From: Eunapius fragilis
Taxonomy: Eukaryota; Porifera; Demospongiae; Spongillida; Spongillidae
Direction: 5' to 3'
Length of the DNA stretch: 64,000 nt
NCBI GenBank assembly: GCA_963681505.1
Contig: OY811972.1
Location: forward strand, 2,268,163-2,332,162
Numbering within the stretch: position 1 is the first letter of the stretch; every line of letters begins with the position of its first letter. Under the pieces are notes generated by a model. The model was given only the letters and a program-made list of their open reading frames with translations, was not told the DNA's origin and searched no databases. Below, in pieces: positions 35,678 to 47,600 of the stretch. Position numbers and translations under genes: made by a program.

Positions 35678-38600
35678 CTGTGAGAGTGTGCAAGCCCGTG
35701 AACTATTGCACATGTATAGATGTGAGGAATTAGTAACATACACTTATGCAGTTCCCTATCCTGTTAAACAAATTGGAGATGGGGGAGGGGGGGGGGGGAC
35801 GGTAGAGTAAACATGAGTGGATATGTCCCTAATCTGGAGCAGCCGTCAGAGGACTGCCAACGCATGCACCTGGTATTTCAACAGAAGTCTAGTCAAGAAG
35901 CTATATGACATAATCTCTATGACACTGGACCACAGTGGGTGGACTCATTTGTACAGCAAAACATGTTCATGCAACTGCCATCAGCCTGTTCTAACACTCA
36001 TTAAATGCATGGTTTTTTGCTATCTGCTCTGCAGTGCACGTGGAATGGCATGGCCATATATGGTGTTGGTACATTCATCGACTAGCTTAAACATAGCATT
36101 GATGACAGGTTGCATGGCAAAATCCTATAATGAAGCAGTATGCCTTGAAGCTATATGTATCATACACATGAATCTCACACTAGCTCTACGTGGACTCCAA
36201 AGAGCCGTAATGCTGGCTGCCATTTTTATGGCAAACATTAATTCTATATCAGGCTATGATCCTCAGCCCAGCTTACCATTGGTATTGGCACTTAGGTTGA
36301 AATACAAACTTTGCCACATTTTAGAATCTTAGCTATTAATGATGCTAGCTAACTGAAAGGCCTAGGGAATTATGCTGCATACTCGAGTGGAGTACTGTTA
36401 CATAACTGAACTGCTAGTCATAATGCACTTAAAATTTAGTTCAGTGTAAGACATTTTACCATAAGGATTATCAAAATGCATACCATCCTGTTAACACATC
36501 TAAAGGTGTGTGGTATTGAACTATTCAAGTTTAGACACTTAAAATCAATGCTCATTTCATAAAAATTAGATTCCAAGGACTTTAGCAGTACAGTAGGACT
36601 TCGTTAATAGCACACCGTTAATAGCGCATTCCCTCATTAGATGTATTGAAAATTATATTCATGGTTAATGCGGGTACCACACATTATCTATGTCTACAAT
36701 GTGCAATCTATGCCCTAAGTATGGTAGTAGCGCAGTGAACAAACGTGGTGCTACTAATGGGGGAAGACTGTACAGTGCAGAATTGAAAAAGGTTATCAGA
36801 GGAAATACTTACATGTACGCTGCAATGGCAACCAGAATAGCTGACAGTACACCAATGGAGAGCCCTCCAATAAAAGCACCAGTAAGTGGTCCCGCCTGAC
36901 TGCAGACTGCTTGTGGAGCACTCATAACTGGATACACTTTGAATGTATGACCATTAGCAGTGAGAGTTGGGGAGCCCTGCACCAGTAACCATGCAACCAG
37001 TTGTGCTGCTAAAGTAGACCCTGTGATGTCTCCAGAAGCAGAGGAATACGATATGGTGGCTGTGTACAATAATGCCTGACCACCTGAAGTACAGGTAATG
37101 GAGTGTTTGATGTCTGCTTCATCCAAACTGATCTTGTACAAACGAGTAAGAACCGTAGTGATGTTAGTATTGATTGAGGCAGACACAGTAGCAAGTTGAG
37201 TATACTGGAATAAAATGATTGAATATGTATTCCATGAAAAAAAACATTAGAAAGGACAAGCAAGATAAACCCCATCACTTGCATGCAAATCATTGCTTCA
37301 CATCTCTGAGATAGATAATCTGTGATAGATAAATTTAAAAAAAAAAACAACTAAACTAGGCTCGTGATCGTGGCACCAATCACATTGTATAACCATACAG
37401 CCTGTCCAATACATGAATCTATTATTAGCGTAAAGAGTGCTACTGATAATTTTAAGTATCTTTTTCATTTCTCCTCCTTCTCCTCCTCCTTATCCCTCCT
37501 CCCTCCTTCACTTCTTTTTAATGCTATATATGTTCTTAAGACATGATAGGTGCAATTATCAAAACGTTTAGATTTCATTTGTTATCATGTAGTATCTCTT
37601 ACTTATACAACGCATGGTCCTTAAACGTTATGATAATCTCTATGTAGGGTTCTGAGGATTCATTACATTATTGGGACTTTGGCGTTACACATGGCTACGT
37701 AGTGATTATCTCTTATATACCAAAGTACTGTATAATTGATGTCTAAATACACTAAACAGCATTGTAGTTTTACTCAATGCCGAGGAATAGAGTGAACTCT
37801 GGAATGAACACTGTCCAGTCTTTAAACATATTGTGACAAACGATTTAGTTTATACATATGGCTAGTGACAGGTCTGGGCATACTGACCCCACAACAGTTT
37901 TAGATGAATTGGGTGAATTGTCAGAAGAACTAGAACATACATAGAAAGGTGCAGGATGTAGCATTTCATATCTGGGAGGAGCTATTCAGATATAAGGTTT
38001 TTTATTACACTTCCTTTTAATGTGTCATCATACATCAGCAGAGGTTGTCAAGCATGCAATGTGCTTACAATCAGGTATGTACATGTCCCCCCACTGGTGT
38101 ACCGGAGCTCCAACTGGATGTTACCTAAGATGAGGTGTAATATCAAACACACATCACAGTACCCAACAGCTCACCTTCTCCCTTGATGAGCACACTTCTC
38201 TGTGTTACCAGCACTGTGTTTTCAACAGAGCACACATACAGGCCATAGGGATTGGATGGTGTTGCTGTGTCAATAGTCACCACTTTGGTTCCCTCTGCCA
38301 CTGTCTGTCCATTCTTTATCCACCTGGAGGTAACAAATAGTGGATAGCCCCCCTGAGAGGTACACATCAGAACTGTGTGGCCTGTGATACTGATGGACAT
38401 TTCTGTACTTGGTATACTGATGTTATTGTATGCTACCAGCACCTGAGGTTGAGCTGAAATCAGAAGTACAAGTATAACAACTCCTGTACTGACATATTGC
38501 AATAATGTGTTACATACTTGCATTGGCAAATCTGATGGAAGATGAATCCAGCTGTATGTATGAGATACCTAATGTCCCACTGACGAAGGAATAGTAATCA

Positions 38601-41600
38601 TAAGGACAATAGAAAAGAGAACTGCCATAGCCATAGTAATAATAAAGGTAGTAGTATGGATCAATCATGAGGCTAGCATCCAGATAGCCACTATCTAGAC
38701 TGCTGACAAGAGGAATGGTTACATTTTGGTATGCACTGTTGGCTCCAGTCAGCAGTACACCACTAGAGGTCTGTATGCCACTGGATACCCTCAGCCCACT
38801 GTAATACAGTATAGAGGTAACGTATGAGTAGGTTATGTAGTTCCATATGTACTCTGGTCCTGGCAATGTTGTCCAATTAACTTGCATTGATAGTGGACCT
38901 CCAGTAGTCAGTGGTATGACTTGTGAAGAAATAGGATGGTCTGATCCATACAAACCTAATTTAACACTTTAGAATAGATGACAAGTTTCACACAAAAGGA
39001 AAGAAACATTACCATCTGATGCAGTAACTGTAAACTTCAGACCAGCAAAAATGGGGTACTTTCTCAGTGAGCTTACAACCCTTGCTTCACATTTTTCCTG
39101 CCTATTCCTGGTGACCACACCCATATGTTTAACTTCATAAGTACCAGCATCTGATTCAACAGTATTCATGATGGTCAGAATGGTACTGTCTGGACTTATC
39201 ATGACTCGACCTCCTGCTGTTATAGGATTGCCCTCGTGATACCACGTAAGTGATCTCAAGTACTGGGTGACATCAATTTCTGTGACATTTACACTCAACA
39301 CAATGCTTTGAGGTGGTACAAATGGTATGGTAGGATTGAGGCTTGAGGTGATAAGACCTGTGGGGTAGTATGGAAGTGAGGACACATATTGAAATCTGTG
39401 AAATGTAACTTACTTTGTACTCTAATGTCTGCCTTTCCAACTCCAAGTGTGAATGTCCCACTGTTCACAACACAGTAGTAATGTCCAATGCTGGGATGAT
39501 TGAGGCCAATGGTCACAGTAGCATTGGAGGCCTGAGGGCTATCTGAGTATAATGTACTTGAATACAAGGCTGCCCTCCAAGTGTAGGTTACTCCAGGTGG
39601 GAGAGGAGGATTAGAGTGGCAGTAAAGAGCTACAGTTGACCCAATAGTGAAGGGACCATTGGGAGGATCAGTGGTTACTGTGACATCATAGAACACCTGT
39701 TCTGTAAGGTATAAGAAGCAATTAAAAAGCAGCTAACCATGTGAATTCAAGTTTCATATTTTTACCGTTGAGACATGATATTACAGCATCCTTGTCATCA
39801 TGTCCACAGCTGAGAGTACCAACACTTCCAAAGATGCAGTCTTTCACATAGGATTCACTACCAATACATGATATGCTGCTAAGAACTGGAACAGTGTTTG
39901 TACGATATTTCCCTGATGATATTGTAACACCTGCAACAAGTGAATACAAGTTAATGCGTAGCAAAAAGATAAGATAATATTTACAAACCTGTGGCATTTA
40001 GGCCAAGTGATCTGCATACTATCAGTGCAGCTGTCTGGTCAATTCCACTGACACACACACTTGCCCAGAATCCATCTCTCCTACATATTTTTAACCTTCC
40101 TTCTCTGGTTGATGGACCTTCAGTTAAAATTACATCACCATTGGAGCACTCTGGGATGTTTGTGGGTGGACCAAGACATGATACCCCAGCACTGTTATTT
40201 GAGGTGCTGTATCCATTTGGATAAAAGTAATCAATGCTGGTCAGTCTAGGAATGGTGGAATAGGAACATTGTGTAATGGTAGCTTCATTTCCTGTGCATG
40301 CAACACTGTAGTATTCAAGCAAAGACTTTCCTTTGCCAAAGTAGTACCCTCCATAAGGAATAGCCCCTGTAGTGGAAATATGAGATAGATATTGCACTTT
40401 CTGATACACAGGTTTAATACCTGTGATGAAATCTACATGCATAATACACTCATCATAACTTACATTGATATGGATATCCAAGCTGTCTGCACACCACCAG
40501 GGCATTATTGTAGCTCCACCCACTGTCATAAATAGCCACCCACACTCTGTCATGGCACACTTCAACACGTCCTTCATATGCAGTACTACCATCAGCCAGA
40601 CGTACTTGCCCCTCTGTGCAACTTGAGCTTACTGGGTGTATTTAATAACTGTATGTAAATCTAACAATGCTTCTCCGTTAGCAGCAGCCATACCATAGCA
40701 GCGAATACCAACATTGTGATAACCTAAGTTAGTGCTTGTTGTATATCTGCAATTGGATAGGTGAGTTTCATTTCCATGGCAAGATACTCCATCTGCAATA
40801 ACCGATCCTGTTCCATATCCATACATTGCATTCTGCCACCACCTCCTATTATAAACTAACATTGTGACTGCAGAAAAGATTTGCAAATAAATAAAGCACA
40901 TGGTCCTGTAAGTTAGTTGTGATTTACATGCATTTGTTCCAAACATTTCTGTGCAGGCAATGTTTGTATTGGTATCCCAGTTATTGCTTGCATAAAATGA
41001 GGTCCATGAATCATTGATACACATCTCGAGCCTTCCTTCAGTTGAAGTGTAGCCATCAACCAAGTGAACACTACCAGATGTGCAAGGAGCTGAGCAGAAG
41101 GTAAATGCCAGAACAAATTGATAATAATCTGCGTTTAATTTGTTGGTAATTGGTAAAAAAAAGTTGTTAAGTGCTTCCAGGATGAACTGAAATGGGCTTA
41201 TTCACTATCTGCCAAAGTACGTGGGTAGGTTGTACATGCACATCAATCACTCACCTTGGCACTTTACCCCACTCTCTTGTCCTCTGTGGCAGTGATGAAC
41301 ACCAACAGGATATGAATATGAAGAGCAACTTAGCAAACTGCTTTCTGTACCACTGCAGTATGCACCATCCAATACAAACGGATTTTGACTTGGTCCAAAT
41401 GGAGCAATTGAATAATATTCAACACCTGCAGCATGTATTACAAGATGGCATGGTAATTTGCAACTGGAAACTTATTTTTTACATACACATGTGTACTATT
41501 TTGAACTTTATATGGAACAGTGTCACCCTTGTGATACTTTTCTAATTTTCCAGGACTAGCAAAAGAAAAGTAACGCTCGCATTGAAATGTATGGCTAATT

Positions 41601-44600
41601 ACAAATTCAGTGCCTAATAACTTTATGTCGGATAGTTCAATTTAGGATGTGTAAGGCCCATTTGATAGTAGCTCTTTGGAGTTCACGGAAATTTTTTATA
41701 ATTGAAAACTTTAAAAACCTACCCAGAAGTGTGATTTTGCAGGACACTGTCAACCCATTCTCACCGTTTGATAACCTTTGTATATAATATTATTCATACG
41801 TACCCAAAGGAGTTCTGTTGCAATCGGAATCTGCCGATCGTTGATTTTTACCTAACTATGAATCAATATATTGATATCAAAATCCGATTAATGTCCCGTT
41901 ATGAATGGTGTCTCTTCTAAAATGCAGAATCGCGCTAATCGCGTACCGGGCATATAGCACTAATTTTGATTATCAATATCTTGAGTATAGATGTGGTAAA
42001 AATCAACGCTCTGCAGATCCCGATGGCAACAAAACCTATTCGGGTACGTAGCAATTTTGTCGCTGGAGAGACGCTGCTTCGTTTAGTTTTCAGGTGTTTC
42101 TAACCCTGAAGGTTACCGAACTATTGAGTGTAACGCAAAATGATTAATAGTTAAATACAGAACGAATGTGGCATAATATGAACGCATTTAGCTCGGATGA
42201 TATGTGGATTATTTTATAGTGGTTTTGAAAATACCAAACAAGTAAATAAAAACATTCTCTCTGAGAAAGTTGGTGGGATATAGGTTTTGCAGGCAAATAG
42301 TATACTTGTGTAAAAAGCAAGGAAACAAGTTTTATCAGAAGGGAAAATGTAATAGTCCTATATTTAACACACTTCGACTAATGCATACGCTGTTTCTGTG
42401 CTAAATATAGGACTATTACATTTTCCCTTCTGATAAAACTTGTTTCCTTGCTTTTTACACAAGTATACTATTTGCCTGCAAAACCTATATCCCACCAACT
42501 TTCTCAGAGAGAATGTTTTTATTTACTTTTTCCTTAATTTTTTTAACACTCAAATCACTGTTGCATCGCAGGTTTCCCCCCTTTCATTTAACTGATTTAA
42601 TTCAATCCAGACGTATTGTGAAAATTTTCTAGGTACTTTTGCTTAATTAGACTTGATAAGACCGTATATAGGCTTTTAGGCTTTTGTGTATCAAAGCGAG
42701 TCCTCCAGCAAATTCTAAAGCTATTAGTGCAATTTTCATTGCTTAAAAGTGTTCCTGTCCCGAGTTATGCGTTCTCAAGAAGAAGACGACCCGCCCATTA
42801 TTTTTGGAAGGGGAACGAGGACAGCAGTGTTTTTCGTTCTCGACAATCACGCGGTTCTACGGCGTGAACCAAAAACGAAAGTACTCAGTTTTGACTTCTA
42901 GATCGATTGCCGCAACAAGTTAGACGATCCGATCGTCGGGAGAGAAGCTACGGTAGGGTCGCGGGGTTTTAATTAAATTCATAGTCGGGGTCAAAACCTA
43001 TATGGAAGTCTCTAGCGAGACTTCCGATAAGCCTGGTCTTGTCATGAAACGTCCCACATTGTACATATAGAATCCACAACCCCCATTTTTTCGTAGAATT
43101 AATGTCCAAGTGAGATAGTTAACACGAAAATGGCGCATCGCATAGAAAGGTATAAAAATGATTCACTTTGAAATCGCTACATCTCCCGAACGGTAAATGC
43201 TATTGACTTTCTATTTTCAATATGTCATACTATATCATTAATCGATTTTGGGTTCCTGCATTAGCTTCGTGCCGGTGTTACAATGTCCGATACCCCTTGA
43301 GGTTCAAACCCGCCGTACCATTCGGCAGGAATATTGAACTCCTAATTTGGTTTAAACGTAGAGGGATCCTGTACCTTTTAATTTGTTCTGTTTGTTAATT
43401 TTTTTCTTTATCCGTTACAGGAATACAACTGTGCAATGTAATTGCATAGTTCCTGGTCGCTTCGCGCCATTTCCCTTCTACGAGGACGTGAATATGCAAT
43501 TACTTCCTGTTAAATAACTATGTCTCCGCCCCATCTATACGATACAACAAGTACGGCGTTTTCGCTTCTTCACACTTGCAAACGTCTGGTTCTGTTCCCC
43601 TTCTTGGCTTCTTCAAGATAGCGAACAGAAGCTAAAGATTCGTAATACGTGGATTCAGCTGCTATCAGCCTGCCAAACGCGGTATGCAGTAGGCCAGGCT
43701 ACAAATTAAATAGTTTTACGTGCACGTAGAAATCGAGGTGTTGGTTCGGTCAAATTGCTTGAGTTCCAATTCATTTATGCGTGCACAACGCTACGGAGCA
43801 TGAAAGTGCATGGTGTCTATGATCTAGAGTTAGCTTAATCTGAAGCGCAACCCTGCACACGCACAGATATATATCAAACATGCACCCCCTTGTAGCTACA
43901 TGAATGTACCAACATGAAATACTCTCATTGGCCTACTAAAACCTCTTTCTTGTTTAATTTATCTTCAATTATATTTGGTTCTACAAATGCAAAATAAAAT
44001 CCAAAATAAAATCCACACACACACACACACATACACACACACACACACACTCACACACACATACACACAATGGACAGTCATTCACACATCAATATCAATG
44101 CTTTGCTATTTATTTCCTAATTGTCGACCCACATTTAAAAAAAAACTGCCTTTCGCTGTCATCCTATCCATTCCTGCCGGCAGAAAGATACACATACATG
44201 TACGCTATGAATCCTACTTTAAATTATGTTCTGTATGGAGATTGTGAAGACTCCATTTACTATACAGAGATGGTGTGGCATGATTGGATGTCAATAGCTA
44301 GCTTCTTGAAACTTTGCGCATTGGAATAACATGAGCGGTGACGTAAGATTTGTGAACAGCCTCATACGATTAATCATACATACCTGATCTCGAGTAATCC
44401 AGTTGTCTGCAAACGACTTCAGCAACTCTATAGTTATAGAGATTGCACACAGACCCCCATATGGTGACTCCAGGACTGGACTGGACACATAGCTCAATTC
44501 TCCCTTCTCGTGCTGTTGGTCCTCCAGCCAAACGAACTGATCCTGGTTGGCAGCCTTCAGAAAAATAGGTTAATATTAATTATGTGGCAGCAAAACATTA

Positions 44601-47600
44601 CTATTTGTCATGACAGACAAGGAGGACATGCGACTATTTACAAAAGCACGTGTGTATCAGGAGCTACATGTAAGTTAGTAATTCCTCGTGAATATTATTT
44701 TTTTAAACGCAACCCGCGGATAACTCGCGTACCAAGAAAAGGATAGTATAGCTCTTTGTTGCTATATCAAACAATAAGGCAAAGACGGTCACTTTTATGT
44801 TTTGTTCCAGTCTTCAAACTGTTTGCTGTAAGAGAACACAAGAGTTCGTGTTCTTCTCGTTCCTAGACCTATTCTTCTCCGTCGTCGTCGTCATCTTCTC
44901 GGAAGAGTATAACTTGGGGGAACGGTTTTAAAGAGGGCATTATACCAATGGCTTTATAATTCCCTGGAAAAGCATCTCCATGTATCAGATGAAACTAACA
45001 TATGTAACCATTACGTAATTTGGTGAAGCGTTTCCATGGCAATATCACGTATAATTATAATTGTGCAGAACAGGTGGGAAATTCATTTGATCGCAGTTCT
45101 GAAGTTTGCCTTCACGTCAACAAAAATGAGACAAGAGGAATACCTCCTAGATTGAGACGACGAGTTAAAGTTCTCCCGCGTTGGGTACAATATTGATCCT
45201 GAACAAAAGCGGGCGTTTGCTCATAGCAGCTATATAAAAAAGCGGTCATTTCTTCGCGACAGCTACAGAGCAGACCTTGAATCGAACCGAACTTCTAAAA
45301 AGAAGTGCTATGAAAAGAATTCCGACGACATACGAGCTTCAAAAAAGCAAAAGTATATCAGCGTAATTTAGGGACCAATCGAGTTTCCAAAAGGAGCGTT
45401 GATCCCTTGTTTCCTTTCTTTCACTTTTGTCTCCAATTCCTATATCCCACCAACTGTCTCGTTTGAAATGGTTCTCTTTACTTGTGTACTGAATTTAGAG
45501 TTGTATCAAATGTAACGAGATGCACTAGTATTCCCAACACATTCACTTTCAATTACAGCCCAACAAAACTGCAAGCATTGGAATAATGTGGGAGGGGTCC
45601 ATTATAATGAAAGACTTGCAAATAAAAGTTCAGTTGCCACACTTGCCTTGATTTATTGGGTAGTTTTCGCATCTCAGGCCAACACTGCTCCGTTGAGTAA
45701 AGGTGCCATAATTGTAATTGTATATACTGCAAGACCATATAGATGCCTCATTTCCATTGCAATTAATCTCGTCAATCACCACAATACCCGTGCCCAGTCC
45801 AAATGTGCTGTCATAGATAAATGCAGCTAGAAATTATAATAATCAGTATAAGTAGTTTTGAATATAAAAAATAATTATATTACCCGGATATTGAAATCCT
45901 AGCTGTCTGCAGACGACCTGACCTTCACGTGAGTCCCACGATCCACTCCCTCCACGTATCATCCCCCACTTTCCAGAGCTGCATACCTCCACATATCCCT
46001 CGTTCCCATCAGTGCCATTAACCAAACGGACAGCTTGTCCACTGCAGGATTCTATAGAATTAATATTAAATACAATAGTGAGTGAGGTTTTACTAATTTC
46101 TTTATAAGTTGCTGACCTGTTTGTACCACCTTCCCTCTACAGCTGACTCCCGCTCTTGAGGACAAGCCACATGACAAACTGTTGCCATTGGAGCAGGTGG
46201 TAATATAGCTTTCGTATCCATAGCAATCAAAACCATAAGAATACGTTGGCATTATGGGATAGCGTGAATAGCGGTAGTTATTAGCTGCGATGTCTGTGGT
46301 AAGGAATTCAAATGAACACTGAAATGATATAAATCAACGTACTGGAGGTAGGGAAGCCTAGCTGTCTACAAACCACCAGTGCGTCCTGGTAGCTGAAATA
46401 GCCACCACACAATCCATTCCACTTCCCGCCGTTGCATATTTCCACGTTCCCTTCTGTGCTTACGTCACCACCAGTCAATCGGACTTGACCAGCGGTACAA
46501 GCTGATGCTGTGCACAAGGGAATGAAATAATTGTCTAGCTTGTGTGGCCGCTACTCTTACTTGAACACCAGACACCGGCATCATCATAACCGTAGTGATT
46601 GCAGGGAGAGTAGTCCCCGATCAGGCTCTGGTAGTCACATTGGAACAGAGATAGCTCCGTGCCCCGGCAGTTTACGTTGTTCATGTAAATTGCACTTGAA
46701 TTAGAGTTATACACTGAGTATGGACCTTTGTGTGTGTGTGTGTGGGGGGGGGGGGGGGGATTGCTTGTAATGTAGTGCTTGGATATATTTATAAGTAGGC
46801 TGCAGATAAACACTTAAATTTTACATTTTTATCAGGCTTAATTACTCTTGCACAGTAAACATGACAATTTTATGCATAATGATTTTTAACATGCATTTAT
46901 ATCTCAAACTGCCCCAATTAACTGACTTACCTAAAACAATTCCCCCCTTTCAAGTTACTGGAATAAATAAGGTGTCTGTGGGAGATGTAATAACCAGACA
47001 CAACCAACTCAGGGACTGCATTGCTGACTTCTGCCACAAGGCATGCCTTTCCCCACAAATTGAGAAAGGAAGTGGCATTCTTCCTAAAGACCAATCAAGA
47101 CCAGCAGACATCCTAGTGCCAAACTGGTCCCTCTCATGCCCAGCTGCATTTGACATAATGGTCATCAATCCGCTTAATTTGCAATTTATACAAGAAGCGG
47201 CTCAAACCTGTGGTCATGCAGCTGAGATGGGAGAAGAGGCCAAGCACTCAAGAAATGGTGAGGCATGTGCCCTTGGAGGATGGTCATGCATCCCTTTGGT
47301 TGTAGAAGTGTTTGGGGGATGGGGCAATGAAGCCATCAATGTACGTTTGGCCATATCCAAATAGGTAGCCACTCAACTATGTAGACCTCTGAATGAGGTT
47401 ATGTCGGGCATCTACAGTCGCCTCAGCCTCACCCTCATGAGGCAGAATGCCAGGGCAATTTTGGAGATGTGTCTCACCAAACACTTGCTGTGAATTTTAG
47501 TTATTTATAGTAAATAAGGTGTTATTAATTTGAAAGTACTAAGAACTATTTTTATACCTCGTTTTCAAATCGCACCACTATATTTTAAAATCAAAGCAAC

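Noticed and set aside
35817-36332. 171-codon plus-strand frame inside the last receptor intron
   Set aside because: No recognisable domain, antisense to the receptor gene and with no matching splice context; length is possible by chance in this base composition.
38518-38955. Fibronectin type III assignment for receptor exon 17
   Set aside because: Length would fit, but the usual W and Y/L strand pattern could not be aligned with confidence; left as an unassigned Tyr-rich module.
42239-43030. Firm Helitron call for the palindromic units
   Set aside because: A terminal hairpin is present, but no 5' TC, no CTRR end and no Rep/helicase coding were seen.
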